DNA of 55,417 nt from Patescibacteria group bacterium (GCA_030917865.1 JAUPTX010000005.1:1-55417), one strand, 5' to 3'; counted from the stretch's first letter, positions 34,761 to 43,723 are shown. Numbers and translations: made by a program. The notes: generated from the sequence alone by a model not told the origin.

Positions 34761-36242
34761 ATGGCAAATCTAAATGAAATTAAAGAGGCACGTTTAGAAA
34801 AAATAAAACTATTAAAAGAGTTCGGTATGAATCCGTACTCTTTTGATGTTAAAAGAGATAAAACTCTTAAAGAGGTTTCTTATGATTTTGATTCTTTGAT
34901 TGATAAGGGAAGCTTTTTTGCTGTTGGCCGTGTTATGGTTGTGCGCGGTCAGGGTGCGATACTTTTTGTTGAGCTAAATGACGGCACAGGTTCTATTCAG
35001 GCTGTTTTTAAAAAAGATGTTTTAGGTCAAGAAAAAACAAAACTTTTTGAAGACACAATAGACATGGGGGATTTCATCGAAATACACTGCGAGCCTTTCA
35101 TTACTCAAAGAGGTGCAAAAAGTCTTCTAGTTCACGATTGGAAAATAATCTCTAAAAGTTTAGCTCCACTGCCAGAAAAATGGAGCGGTCTTGCTGACGT
35201 AGAAGAAACATATAGAAAAAGATATTTAGATATTTTGACAGACAAAGAAGTTTTTGAAAGATTTAAGAAAAGAAGTGAGATTGTAAAATACATCAGAACT
35301 TTTTTTGATAATCTTGGTTTTCTTGAGATAGAAACTCCAATACTTCAAAAAGAAGCTGGTGGTGCAATGGCAAAAACTTTTAACACACATCATAACGATT
35401 ACGACATGGACATGGTTATGCGAATATCTCTTGAGCTAGAGCACAAGATGCTAATGGTTTCTGGCTTTAACAGAATTTATGAGATTGGTAAAAATTTCCG
35501 AAATGAAGGTTCTGACCCAACTCATATTCAAGAGTTCACTATGATGGAGTGGTACGCTGCGTATATGAGCCTAAAGGATAATATGGACCTAACCGAAGAG
35601 TTAATCAGAGGTTTGGCTAAAAATGTAATGGGTAAAGAAGTCTTTAAAGTTTTAGACAAAGACGGTGAAGAAAAAGAAGTTGATTTTAGTAAAGAGTGGC
35701 CTAGAGTTAATTTCGCAGATTTACTAAAAGAAAATGCTGGCCTTGATATGTTTTCTGCAACTTTAGATGAAGTTCAAAAGAAAGCAAAAGAATTTGGAAT
35801 GGATGAAAAAGAAATAGGCAAAACAAGCAAAGCAAATCTTTTAGATTTTATTTACAAAAAGTCTTCAAGAAATAAAATAATCAATCCGACTTTTGTTATG
35901 AATTATCCGACAGACTTAAAACCTTTAGCTGCTCAAAACGGTGACGGTACAGCAAATGTTTGCCAGCTTATCATCGCAGGTGCAGAGATAACAAACCAAT
36001 ATCAAGAGTTGGTTGATCCAATAGAGCAAAGAAATCTTTTAGAAAATCAGGCGAAAGCAAAAGAAGCAGGGGACGATGAAGCGATGAGTATAAATGAAGA
36101 ATTTTTAACAGCGATGGAACATGGTATGCCTCCAATGACAGGTTTTGGAATGGGTATCGATAGAATAGTCGCTATACTTACAGAGCAAAGAAATCTAAGA
36201 GATGTTATATTTTTCCCAATATTAAGACCTAAGAATGATTAA
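34761..36242 (+). CDS. lysS: Lysyl-tRNA synthetase, class II
   Basis: 493 residues. The N-terminal OB-fold anticodon-binding domain (VRGQGAILFVELNDGTGSIQ) is followed by the family linker DVEETYRKRYLDIL and the class II core: motif 1 (FLEIETPIL), motif 2 (FRNEGSDPTHIQEFTMMEWY) and motif 3 (GFGMGIDRIVAIL). It charges tRNA-Lys. An insertion of about 70 residues after motif 2 (about 280-370) is typical of bacterial LysRS variants. It is co-transcribed with greA and ends at a very strong hairpin. Confidence 0.97.
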   Translation: MANLNEIKEARLEKIKLLKEFGMNPYSFDVKRDKTLKEVSYDFDSLIDKGSFFAVGRVMVVRGQGAILFVELNDGTGSIQAVFKKDVLGQEKTKLFEDTIDMGDFIEIHCEPFITQRGAKSLLVHDWKIISKSLAPLPEKWSGLADVEETYRKRYLDILTDKEVFERFKKRSEIVKYIRTFFDNLGFLEIETPILQKEAGGAMAKTFNTHHNDYDMDMVMRISLELEHKMLMVSGFNRIYEIGKNFRNEGSDPTHIQEFTMMEWYAAYMSLKDNMDLTEELIRGLAKNVMGKEVFKVLDKDGEEKEVDFSKEWPRVNFADLLKENAGLDMFSATLDEVQKKAKEFGMDEKEIGKTSKANLLDFIYKKSSRNKIINPTFVMNYPTDLKPLAAQNGDGTANVCQLIIAGAEITNQYQELVDPIEQRNLLENQAKAKEAGDDEAMSINEEFLTAMEHGMPPMTGFGMGIDRIVAILTEQRNLRDVIFFPILRPKND

Positions 36243-36245
36243 AAC

Positions 36246-36279
36246 GTAAAAGGCCCGGCGCTAGCGCCGGGCCTTTTAC
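36246..36279 (+). terminator. Bidirectional GC-rich terminator after lysS
   Basis: GTAAAAGGCCCGGCG / CGCCGGGCCTTTTAC with a CTAG loop. Confidence 0.9.
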
Positions 36280-36296
36280 TAACGCCTTGGCGTTAG
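36279..36296. repeat. Second palindrome next to the lysS terminator
   Basis: CTAACGCC-TT-GGCGTTAG is a perfect inverted repeat. It ends on the stop codon of the convergent 36293 gene and may serve as part of that gene's terminator. Confidence 0.6.
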
Positions 36297-36490
36297 GGTT
36301 GTTTGATCGCAAGTCGTTTCTTGTTCCCTTTGAGCACTTGTGTGCAATGAAGGGTTAAGTCCAAACCCGCTTGTACGTCCACCTCTTTTCTTTTCGAGGA
36401 GGATTCAGGCTCTCTCATGTTCACCTTGCAAACCCGAGCCTCTCCGGTCTTGGTGTTCAAGCGTACTAATTCACCTTTGAATCTGTTCAT
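36293..36490 (-). CDS. Small orphan hypothetical protein
   Basis: 65 residues, not recognised. It is soluble, basic and hydrophilic, with no membrane segment; strands such as GELVRLNTKTGEARVCKVNM suggest a small beta fold. It is convergent to lysS, with a TATAAT (minus strand, 36508-36513) 17 bases before its ATG and the hairpin pair at its end, so it looks like a complete transcription unit. Codon and base use are higher in GC than in lysS and mraZ on either side. It may belong to the scattered acquired genes of the window. Confidence 0.5.
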   Translation of the reverse strand: MNRFKGELVRLNTKTGEARVCKVNMREPESSSKRKEVDVQAGLDLTLHCTQVLKGNKKRLAIKQP

Positions 36491-36556
36491 TGATCTGGTT
36501 TTTGATAATTATACAACAAAAAAACCAAAAGTCAAAGCAAAATTGTTTTCCACAAT

Positions 36557-36624
36557 AAAGTGGGAACATTTTTTGTTTGGTGGGATAAAGTGGTGTATAC
36601 TTACATCCAGGTGGGATAAAGTGG
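36557..36624 (+). promoter_or_regulatory. MraZ operator repeats and mraZ promoter
   Basis: GTGG occurs at 36560, 36580, 36590, 36611 and 36621, that is, spaced 10 or about 20 bases apart on one face of the helix. The 16-base unit GGTGGGATAAAGTGGT is repeated exactly 31 bases apart (36579 and 36610). TGGG repeats with a 10-base period (E. coli) and AAAGTGG boxes (Mycoplasma) are known MraZ binding sites. A -10 box TGTATACT (36594-36601) sits between the repeats, so MraZ binding should block its own promoter. Confidence 0.85.
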
Positions 36625-36638
36625 TAAATTAAAAAAAT

Positions 36639-37073
36639 ATGTTAATCGGAGAATATATACACACAATAGACAATAAAAATCGCGTTTCTTTGCCGGCAAA
36701 ATTCCGAAAAGAAATGGGAAAAAGCCTAGTGGTGACACCAGGTCTTGATAATTGTCTTTTTATATTCACCAAAAAGGAATGGGTTAAGATTTCTGAAAAG
36801 TTGTCCAGCTTTTCAATGCTCTCAGCTGATAACAGAAGTTTTAACCGATTTATGTTTGGTGGCGCGACTGAAGTCGACGTCGATTCTATTGGAAGATTTT
36901 TGATTCCAGACTTTCTAAAAACACGAGCATCTCTTTCTGAAAAAGTTGCTTTGATTGGTGTGCAAAACAGAGTTGAAATTTGGAACGAAGAAAAATGGAT
37001 GGAATACAAGAAAACTGTTGAAAAACAAGCGGATGGTTTAGCAGAAAAGTTAGGTGGCGTTGGTGTTTTATAG
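36639..37073 (+). CDS. mraZ: Transcriptional regulator MraZ
   Basis: 144 residues with the two AbrB-like half domains of MraZ (IGEYIHTIDNKNRVSLPAKFR and EVDVDSIGRFLIPDFL). MraZ forms rings that bind direct repeats upstream of the division/cell-wall (dcw) cluster and regulate it. The phased repeats just upstream fit autoregulation. rsmH begins 5 bases after the stop, the conserved mraZ-rsmH order. Confidence 0.96.
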   Translation: MLIGEYIHTIDNKNRVSLPAKFRKEMGKSLVVTPGLDNCLFIFTKKEWVKISEKLSSFSMLSADNRSFNRFMFGGATEVDVDSIGRFLIPDFLKTRASLSEKVALIGVQNRVEIWNEEKWMEYKKTVEKQADGLAEKLGGVGVL

Positions 37074-37077
37074 GCTT

Positions 37078-37974
37078 ATGCATAAGACAGTACTTTTACA
37101 TGAATCAGTCGATGCTCTAAACCTTACAAAGGGTGGTATTTATGTTGACTGTACCGCCGGTGCTGGCGGACACACAGAAGAAATCGTTAAACGTATGAAT
37201 GATCAAGTAAAAGTCATCGGCCTCGATCTGGACGAAGACGCACTTAAAAGATCAGAAGAAAGAATTAAAAATACAAATCTAAAATCAGACGTGCTTTGGA
37301 GACTTTCAAATTTTAGAAATTTTGATAGCGTTTTGTCGGAAGAAAAAATAGAAAAAGTCGATGGATTTTTGCTTGATTTGGGATTTAGTTCTTATCAAAT
37401 AGAAGACTCTGGTCGCGGTTTTAGTTTTTTACGAGACGAACCCCTTGAGATGACACTACAGAAAACTGCAGGTCCAGCGGACATCACAGCCAAAATGATA
37501 GTAAACGAATGGTCGGAAGAATCCATAGCAAACATTATTTATGGATATGGAAATGAAAGATTTTCAAGACGCATCGCTAGAGAAATAGTTTCGGTTAGAG
37601 AAAAAGAGTTGATAGAGACAACTTCTCAGCTTGTGGGAATTATCGAAAACGCTGTTCCATTTTTTTACAGAAAGGGAAGAATCCATCCAGCTACAAAAAC
37701 TTTTCAAGCTTTGCGTATTGCGGTGAACGACGAACTTGGGGCTTTAGAAGAATTTTTAGAAAAAAGTTTTGATTTCCTAAACCAAGATGGAAGAATTGCA
37801 ATTATTTCTTTTCATAGTCTAGAAGATAGAATCGTAAAAAATTTCTTTAGGAAAAAGAAAGACGAAAAAGAAGGTGTGCTCGTTGTAAAAAAGCCTATCG
37901 TGCCAAAAGATGAAGAATTAAAAGAGAACCCTCGGTCGAGAAGTGCAAAATTAAGAATAATTCAAAAAAAATAA
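37078..37974 (+). CDS. rsmH: 16S rRNA (cytosine-1402-N4)-methyltransferase RsmH
   Basis: 298 residues from the ATG at 37078 (MHKTVLLHES), the normal RsmH start; a longer frame from 37054 would overlap mraZ. The SAM-binding fold has YVDCTAGAGGHTEEI, DLDEDALKR and the family motifs FLLDLGFSSYQIEDSGRGFS and FHSLEDRIVKNFF. It methylates C1402 in the ribosomal decoding centre. It is second in the dcw cluster, 4 bases before the ftsL-like gene. Confidence 0.96.
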   Translation: MHKTVLLHESVDALNLTKGGIYVDCTAGAGGHTEEIVKRMNDQVKVIGLDLDEDALKRSEERIKNTNLKSDVLWRLSNFRNFDSVLSEEKIEKVDGFLLDLGFSSYQIEDSGRGFSFLRDEPLEMTLQKTAGPADITAKMIVNEWSEESIANIIYGYGNERFSRRIAREIVSVREKELIETTSQLVGIIENAVPFFYRKGRIHPATKTFQALRIAVNDELGALEEFLEKSFDFLNQDGRIAIISFHSLEDRIVKNFFRKKKDEKEGVLVVKKPIVPKDEELKENPRSRSAKLRIIQKK

Positions 37975-37978
37975 ACAT

Positions 37979-38290
37979 ATGAAAAATTTACAAACAAATT
38001 TAAATAATTTAAATGTAAACAAAAGAGCTTTGTTTTTTGGAATGCTTTTCTTGGTTGTGTTATCTTTCTCTCTTTATATGTTCTTTTTAGGAAGAACAAT
38101 ATTTGATTTAGTTGATCGAAAAAATGCAGAAGATGAGATAAAGCTTGTTATGTCTAATATTTCAGAATTAGAACTAGAGGTTTTGGATTATAACAACAAA
38201 GTGACTTTAGAAAGTGCATACAATTTAGGCTTTGTTCCAAATAATGATCCAAAATTTGTTTCTAGAAAAAAGGCAGCTTTTGTTAGGTAA
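37979..38290 (+). CDS. FtsL-like division protein
   Basis: 103 residues. A short cytoplasmic part and one membrane segment (about 18-38) are followed by a predicted coiled coil (ISELELEVLDYNNKVTLESA) and a basic end. Sequence is poorly conserved in FtsL, but size, topology and position between rsmH and ftsI are those of FtsL, which with FtsB/FtsQ activates the septal synthase. It overlaps the next start by one base. Confidence 0.75.
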   Translation: MKNLQTNLNNLNVNKRALFFGMLFLVVLSFSLYMFFLGRTIFDLVDRKNAEDEIKLVMSNISELELEVLDYNNKVTLESAYNLGFVPNNDPKFVSRKKAAFVR

Positions 38291-40023
38291 TGAACAATCA
38301 TAAACTATTAATTAGAAAAGGTTTTCTTCTTCGGATACGTGTTTTATCTGGCTTCGTTATTTTGGCTGGACTTTTTTTGATTACAAGACTTTTCTTTATT
38401 CAGTCGGTAAATAGCGACTATTATATTGCTAAAGCAGACGGTGCATACGTAGACACTCCAGACTCTTTTGATCGTGGCTTGATTTATTTTGAGAAAAAAG
38501 ACGGAACTAGAATATCTGCCGCGTCTGTTATGACTAGTTATATTTTAGCAATAAAGCCAAAAGATATTGTAGACCCGGAAGATTTATATAATAAAATCAA
38601 TGAAATTTATCCAATAGATAAAGAAGCTTTTCTTAAAAAGGCAGAAAAAGAAAATGACCCATACGAAGAAATAGTTAAGAGGGTTCCAAAAGATGTTAGA
38701 GATAAAATAATGGACCTAGATCTTTTAGGTGTACAAATGCCAAGGCACAAATGGAGATTTTATCCTGGCGAATCTTTAGCTGCTCATACTGTGGGCTTTA
38801 TGGCATACAAGGGTGACGAAATCGCTGGTAGATATGGCATAGAGAGATTTTATAATGAGACACTTTCTCGAGACAAAGAAGACGTAGAGGTAAATATTTT
38901 CGCTGAAATTTTTTCTAGTTTTTATAATGAAAAATATTCTACTTCAAAAAGCGAACGCGCAGATATCGTGACAACTATAGAGCCCGTGGTGCAAAATTTC
39001 ATGGAGCAAGAGTTGACCAGAACTATGAAAAAGTTCGGTTCAGAGGCGGCAAACGGAATAATAATTAATCCGCAAAACGGAGAAATAATAGCTATCGCGC
39101 ACGTGCCTTCTTTTGACTTAAACAATTTTGGAAAAGTGGAAGACGCCACAGAATATTCAAATCCTTTGGTTGAAAATGTTTTTGAGTTCGGTTCTGTGGT
39201 GAAGCCTTTAGTTATCGCAGCGGCTCTCGACGCAGATGTTATATCTGCCGAAACTCCTTTTTATGATCCGGGTTTTGTTCAAGTGGAAGATAAAAAAATA
39301 GAAAACTTCGACAAAAAGGGTAGAGGTCAAACAACTATGCAGACGGTTTTGGCTGAATCTTTAAACACCGGTATGGTTTATTCTATGCGAGCTTTAGGTA
39401 AATCTCGTTTCCGAGATTATATGCTTGCATACGGTATTGGTGAAAGATCCGGAGTTGATCTGCCAAATGAATCAAAAGGGTTGGTCTCAAACTTGCAGTC
39501 TCCAAGAGAGCTGGAATATGCGACAGCGTCTTTCGGTCAGGGAATATCTTTTAACCCTGTTGTTTTGGTTAGGGCTTTGTCTGCGATGTCTAACGGCGGT
39601 TACATGGTTCAGCCGCACGTTGTGAAAAAATTTGAATATATAAATGGAGAAGCTAAAGAGGTTGTTTATAGCAAGCAAGACGGTAAAAAAGTTTTAAAAG
39701 ATGGAACATCAGAAAAAATTTCAAGAATGCTTGTTAGTATAGTCGACAACACTTTGGGTGGTGGAAAGTACAAAATGCCAGGACATTCTATCGCTGCAAA
39801 AACAGGTACAGCACAGATTCCAAATCCAAGAGGTGGTGGTTACATAGAAGGGAAAAATCTTCACTCATTTTTCGGATATTTCCCGGCGTATGATCCAAAG
39901 TTTTTAGTTTATATTTCAAACACTGCCCCTGTCGCAAGATTTGCTTCAGAAACTCTAACAGAGCCATTTATGAATATCGCAAATTTCTTGATTAACTATT
40001 ACGAAATACCTCCGGATAGGTAA
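38290..40023 (+). CDS. ftsI: Septal penicillin-binding protein (FtsI/PBP3-like)
   Basis: 577 residues. An N-terminal membrane segment (about 15-36) is followed by a pedestal domain and a transpeptidase domain with FEFGSVVKPLVI (active Ser), SLN and AAKTGTAQIPN, and the FGQGISFNPVVLVRALSAM stretch typical of FtsI. It cross-links septal peptidoglycan. It is the last visible dcw gene; the murein ligase and ftsZ genes that usually follow are absent, and gdhA comes after a strong terminator instead. Confidence 0.93.
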   Translation: MNNHKLLIRKGFLLRIRVLSGFVILAGLFLITRLFFIQSVNSDYYIAKADGAYVDTPDSFDRGLIYFEKKDGTRISAASVMTSYILAIKPKDIVDPEDLYNKINEIYPIDKEAFLKKAEKENDPYEEIVKRVPKDVRDKIMDLDLLGVQMPRHKWRFYPGESLAAHTVGFMAYKGDEIAGRYGIERFYNETLSRDKEDVEVNIFAEIFSSFYNEKYSTSKSERADIVTTIEPVVQNFMEQELTRTMKKFGSEAANGIIINPQNGEIIAIAHVPSFDLNNFGKVEDATEYSNPLVENVFEFGSVVKPLVIAAALDADVISAETPFYDPGFVQVEDKKIENFDKKGRGQTTMQTVLAESLNTGMVYSMRALGKSRFRDYMLAYGIGERSGVDLPNESKGLVSNLQSPRELEYATASFGQGISFNPVVLVRALSAMSNGGYMVQPHVVKKFEYINGEAKEVVYSKQDGKKVLKDGTSEKISRMLVSIVDNTLGGGKYKMPGHSIAAKTGTAQIPNPRGGGYIEGKNLHSFFGYFPAYDPKFLVYISNTAPVARFASETLTEPFMNIANFLINYYEIPPDR

Positions 40024-40062
40024 GAAAAGCCCGGGAAAACCTTCGGTTTTCCCGGGCTTTTC
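40024..40062 (+). terminator. Intrinsic terminator of the dcw unit
   Basis: GAAAAGCCCGGGAAAAC / GTTTTCCCGGGCTTTTC with a CTTCG loop. Confidence 0.9.
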
Positions 40063-40079
40063 TTTTTAAATATCAAACC

Positions 40080-40088
40080 TGGTATAAT
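40080..40088 (+). promoter_or_regulatory. Extended -10 promoter of gdhA
   Basis: TGG-TATAAT, 30 bases before the ATG at 40119. Confidence 0.6.
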
Positions 40089-40118
40089 ATCACTTGTTAA
40101 TTTTAATTATTTTGAGTT

Positions 40119-41327
40119 ATGCAAAATCCATTCGAAAACGCCTTAAATCAGATTAAAAGAGCTGTAGAAGTAAAAGAATTTCCGAAAAGTTTCATAGAAA
40201 GATTGATGCACCCAGACAGACAAGTTAGAATTTCTATTCCTCTTGTTATGGACGACGGAACAGAAAAGATTTTCGAGGGCTATCGAGTAGAGCACAACAA
40301 CAAACGTGGTCCATACAAGGGCGGAATCAGATTTCACCAAGATGCAGATATGAACGAAGTGAACGCTCTTGCTCTTTGGATGACTTTGAAATGTGCGGTT
40401 GCAAATATTCCAATGGGTGGCGGAAAAGGCGGCATAACAGTTGATCCAAAAACTCTTTCTCAAAATGAATTAGAAAATCTTTCACGTGGATGGGTGCGTG
40501 GCATGCTTCCGCTTCTAGGACCTTACAAAGACGTTCCAGCTCCAGATGTAAACACAAACGGACAAATCATGTCTTGGATGGTAGATGAATATGAAAAGTT
40601 AACAGATGAAAAATCTGGCGCAACTTTTACCGGAAAACCTGTTTCAAACAGAGGAAGCGAGGGAAGAGAGGAAGCTACTTCGATGGGTGGACTCTATGTT
40701 TTCAATGCACTTCGTGAAAGTTTAAACTTAGAAGGATCTTTGTCTGTCGTTATCCAAGGTCTTGGAAATGTAGGCGGTAACGCAGCGCTACTCTTTGAAG
40801 CCGACGGTCATAAAATTATCGCTTTGTCTGATTCAAAAGGTGCGATTATGAACGAAGAAGGCCTTTCTGTAAAAGATGTTATAGAATTCAAAAAGCAAAC
40901 AGGTTCTGTTGTTGGTTTTCCTGGATCAAAAGAAATTTCTCAATCAGAACTTTTGACTCTTGCTTGCGACATATTGATACCTTCTGCACTCGAAAATCAG
41001 ATTACTGCTGAAAATGCAAAAGATATAAAAGCGCGATTAGTGCTCGAGCTTGCAAACGGACCAACAACACCAGAAGCAGACGATATTTTGTTTGCGAAAG
41101 GCATATATGTTGTTCCAGATATTTTGGCAAACTCTGGCGGTGTGACGGTTTCTACTTTTGAATGGGAGCAAAACCTAAAGGGTGAAAAATGGACAAAAGA
41201 AGAAGTTTTTGAAAAGTTAAAAGAAAAAATGGAAAAAGAAGCAAACAATGTTTTAGATAATTCTAGAAAATACGAAACAGATTTGCGACGTGGAGCATTT
41301 ATCTTAGCGATGGAAAGACTATCTTAA
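40119..41327 (+). CDS. gdhA: Glutamate dehydrogenase
   Basis: 402 residues, the short hexameric type. The catalytic domain has NKRGPYKGGIRFH and NIPMGGGKGGI with the active Lys, plus the GPYKDVPAPDVNTNGQIMSW region. The Rossmann domain has VVIQGLGNVGGNAA, and IDs such as LANSGGVTVSTFEWEQN complete the core. It interconverts glutamate with 2-oxoglutarate and ammonia. In a reduced genome this may supply glutamate or NAD(P)H; glutamate is also the substrate of RimK. Single-gene unit with its own promoter and terminator. Confidence 0.95.
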   Translation: MQNPFENALNQIKRAVEVKEFPKSFIERLMHPDRQVRISIPLVMDDGTEKIFEGYRVEHNNKRGPYKGGIRFHQDADMNEVNALALWMTLKCAVANIPMGGGKGGITVDPKTLSQNELENLSRGWVRGMLPLLGPYKDVPAPDVNTNGQIMSWMVDEYEKLTDEKSGATFTGKPVSNRGSEGREEATSMGGLYVFNALRESLNLEGSLSVVIQGLGNVGGNAALLFEADGHKIIALSDSKGAIMNEEGLSVKDVIEFKKQTGSVVGFPGSKEISQSELLTLACDILIPSALENQITAENAKDIKARLVLELANGPTTPEADDILFAKGIYVVPDILANSGGVTVSTFEWEQNLKGEKWTKEEVFEKLKEKMEKEANNVLDNSRKYETDLRRGAFILAMERLS

Positions 41328-41332
41328 AACAA

Positions 41333-41361
41333 ACAGGGGCCAGCTTGCGCTGGCCCCTTGT
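41333..41361 (+). terminator. Bidirectional terminator after gdhA
   Basis: GGGGCCAGC / GCTGGCCCC with a TTGC loop, between convergent genes. Confidence 0.85.
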
Positions 41362-41837
41362 CATTCCATTATCACGAACACCGGATCCTTTTCGTGAATG
41401 ATTGCGTTCTTCCTGCTTTTGGTTCGAACCATTTCTGCAGGATATCTGGTTTGTACTTCCCTGAACTTCTCAGCCAGTTCGTTGTTTGAATGGTTGAGCA
41501 GAAAGTAATCAAGTTTCAATCTACCTGATCTGTCTAGTGATTCTCCACACAGTGCTTGGACGAGGGTTTTGTACATCGTCACAACACCGTCTGTGTAGTA
41601 GATGAAGTAATCCGGTTTAGACTTATCTATATCACTTGATGAAACCATATAAAAGTATTTATCATTTTCCTCAATGATTGCCAAGAGTTGGTCAACATAT
41701 TCTGTTGGCGTGAATGCTTTGGGAAACGCATGACGTATTCCTTTGCCAGGTATTGTGTTTGATTCAACAAACATATACCAGCCAACATACTCTTCGTTCA
41801 GCGCCTTAACGGCTTTTAATGCATCATTTTGGTTCAT
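41361..41837 (-). CDS. Orphan hypothetical protein
   Basis: 158 residues, not recognised. It is soluble, mixed alpha/beta, with no signal peptide or membrane segment. Strand-like GWYMFVES, YFYMVSSS and YFIYYTDGVVTMYKT alternate with charged helices. It is convergent to gdhA with a shared hairpin and has a TATACT-type -10 close upstream. Codons such as CGC, CTG and TCG occur more often than in neighbouring core genes, so it resembles the other higher-GC orphan units. Its function cannot be inferred. Confidence 0.6.
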   Translation of the reverse strand: MNQNDALKAVKALNEEYVGWYMFVESNTIPGKGIRHAFPKAFTPTEYVDQLLAIIEENDKYFYMVSSSDIDKSKPDYFIYYTDGVVTMYKTLVQALCGESLDRSGRLKLDYFLLNHSNNELAEKFREVQTRYPAEMVRTKSRKNAIIHEKDPVFVIME

Positions 41838-41880
41838 GTTCGTGTGCTTTGGCGAGAGTATACATAAAAATTGTCCAAAA

Positions 41881-41889
41881 TGCTACAAT
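41881..41889 (+). promoter_or_regulatory. Extended -10 promoter
   Basis: TGC-TACAAT, 28 bases before the ATG at 41918. Confidence 0.55.
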
Positions 41890-41917
41890 ATAAACATTAT
41901 TAAATTAACATAATTTT

Positions 41918-42925
41918 ATGTCAGAAAATATTCAAAAAGATGGTAAATTGTCTCCAAAATTCTTTTTTCTCTCGCTTGGGGTTTTGGTTTCTTTGGTCGC
42001 AAGCGTGGTTTCTTTTTTAAATCTCATTTTCCAGGCTTTAAACAAAAGATTTCCAGATGCTCTAAATTCAACTTACACATACGGGTACTCTTCTTGGGAC
42101 TATGACGCTATCAGAGCATCGCTTGCCACGCTTATTATCGTATTTCCTGTGTTTTTGACTCTTTCATATTTTTGGAAAAAAGTTGGAAGTGTGGGACTTT
42201 CTCGTGTAGATGAAATCATAAAAAAGTGGATGGTATATCTGATACTTTTCCTTTCGTCTGTTGTTGTTGTGGTGGATTTGGTGACGCTCGTTAGATATTT
42301 TGTTGCGGGGGAAATAACACAAAGATTTTTGATAAAAGTAGGCGTGACTCTTTTGGTGGCTCTTGTTTCTTTGGTTTACTATTCTTCTTTGATAAAAAAC
42401 GAAAACAAATGCAAGGGTAAAGAAATATTTTTCGGATCAATTAGCCTTCTTATGGTTTTATCTGCGATCGTTTGGAGCTTTACTGTTATAGGATCTCCAA
42501 AAGATCAACGTGCTTGGAGACTCGACGAAAGAAGAGTGCAAGACCTTCAATCAATCCAATGGCAAGTGATAAACTTCTGGCAACAAAAAGAAAGACTCCC
42601 AGAAGAATTGAAAGATTTATCAAGTCCGCTCTCAGGATTTATGGTTCCTGTTGATCCAGAATTTGAAAAAGGTTTAGCGTATGAATATAAAAAATTAGAA
42701 GGTCTAAAATTTGAATTGTGTGCGACATTTTCTGCGGAGATGCCGCAAGGTTGGGTAGAATACGGTGGCGGAGTAATGCCAATGTATGGAGGCAAAGACG
42801 TTGCTGTGTCTTCTATGCCTTTTCCAGGAAACGGTGGAGACTCTTGGATGCATGAAGCAGGAAAAACTTGTTTTGAAAGGGAGATAGACAAAGAAATGTT
42901 CCCACCATTTGAGAATAATAGATAG
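41918..42925 (+). CDS. DUF5671-like polytopic membrane protein
   Basis: 335 residues. Five membrane segments occupy about residues 15-195, with the PDALNSTYTYGYSSWDYDAIRASLATLIIVFPVFL-type arrangement known from DUF5671 proteins common in Parcubacteria. The C-terminal half (about 200-335) is a soluble domain with short helices (RVQDLQSIQWQVINFWQQK, LPEELKDLSSPLSG), similar to the pilin-like tails seen in that family. Function unknown. It probably shares a transcript with the methyltransferase, which starts one base after its stop. Confidence 0.75.
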   Translation: MSENIQKDGKLSPKFFFLSLGVLVSLVASVVSFLNLIFQALNKRFPDALNSTYTYGYSSWDYDAIRASLATLIIVFPVFLTLSYFWKKVGSVGLSRVDEIIKKWMVYLILFLSSVVVVVDLVTLVRYFVAGEITQRFLIKVGVTLLVALVSLVYYSSLIKNENKCKGKEIFFGSISLLMVLSAIVWSFTVIGSPKDQRAWRLDERRVQDLQSIQWQVINFWQQKERLPEELKDLSSPLSGFMVPVDPEFEKGLAYEYKKLEGLKFELCATFSAEMPQGWVEYGGGVMPMYGGKDVAVSSMPFPGNGGDSWMHEAGKTCFEREIDKEMFPPFENNR

Positions 42926-42926
42926 T

Positions 42927-43679
42927 ATGAAAAAAGAAAATTCTTGGGGTGCTGTTGCTGGCTGGTATGATAAACATCTTGAAAACGAAGACACTTATCA
43001 TTCGGCTGTTGTTTTGCCAAATCTGTTACGTGTTGTGAATCTTAAAAAAGAAGAATCTCTTTTAGAGCTTGGTTGTGGTCAGGGTTTTTTCTTGGATAAA
43101 TTTTCTGAAATATCTTCAAGTATTACAGGGGTTGATTTAGGAAAAGAGCTTATCAAAATTGCTAAAAGTAAAAATCCAAAAATAAATTTCAAAGTTGGAA
43201 ACGCAGAAGATCCAAATATATTAAAAGGGGAGAAATTTGATGTTGTAACCATTGTTCTTGCCTTGCAAAATATGAAAAATTTAAATTCTGTCGTTGCTAA
43301 CCTAGACAGACTGTTAAAAGAAAATGGCAGAGTTTGCTTGGTTGTAAATCATCCGACTTTCCGGATTCCTAAAAAGAGTTCTTGGGGTGTTGATAGAGAA
43401 AATAAAATTCAGTATAGAAGAATAGACGAATACATGACTGAAAGTGAGGTTTCGATGGATATGACACCTGGTCAAAACAAAAATAAGATTATAACTTTAA
43501 GCTATCACAGACCTCTTCAGGTTTATTCAAAATCTTTTAGTAAATTTGGTTTTGCGATAACAAAAATCGAAGAATGGATTTCTCATAGAAAAAGCGAAAA
43601 AGGCCCGATGGCAAAAGCAGAAGATAAATCTAGAAAAGAAATACCACTTTTTATGTGTTTGGTTTTAAAGAAAATATAA
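42927..43679 (+). CDS. Class I SAM-dependent methyltransferase
   Basis: 250 residues from the ATG at 42927. The Rossmann-type core has motif I LLELGCGQGFFLDKF, the acidic GVDLGKELI and the post-motif FDVVTIVLALQNM, followed by a C-terminal substrate region (YRRIDEYMTESEVSMDM, YHRPLQVYSKSFSKFGF). It resembles UbiE/Methyltransf_11 small-molecule enzymes; the substrate is unknown. It is coupled to the upstream membrane gene and followed by a GC-rich hairpin in front of the minus-strand tRNA-Glu. Confidence 0.88.
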   Translation: MKKENSWGAVAGWYDKHLENEDTYHSAVVLPNLLRVVNLKKEESLLELGCGQGFFLDKFSEISSSITGVDLGKELIKIAKSKNPKINFKVGNAEDPNILKGEKFDVVTIVLALQNMKNLNSVVANLDRLLKENGRVCLVVNHPTFRIPKKSSWGVDRENKIQYRRIDEYMTESEVSMDMTPGQNKNKIITLSYHRPLQVYSKSFSKFGFAITKIEEWISHRKSEKGPMAKAEDKSRKEIPLFMCLVLKKI

Positions 43680-43684
43680 TAAAA

Positions 43685-43716
43685 CAGTCGCGGGCCTTCG
43701 GCCCGCGACTCTTTTA
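43685..43716 (+). terminator. Bidirectional terminator
   Basis: AGTCGCGGGCC / GGCCCGCGACT with a TTC loop. It serves the methyltransferase and, on the minus strand, tRNA-Glu. Confidence 0.85.
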
Positions 43717-43723
43717 TTATTTG

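Noticed and set aside
42547-43020. Minus-strand frames of 60-157 codons over the DUF5671-like/methyltransferase junction
   Set aside because: They are antisense to two well-supported genes and have no start signals.
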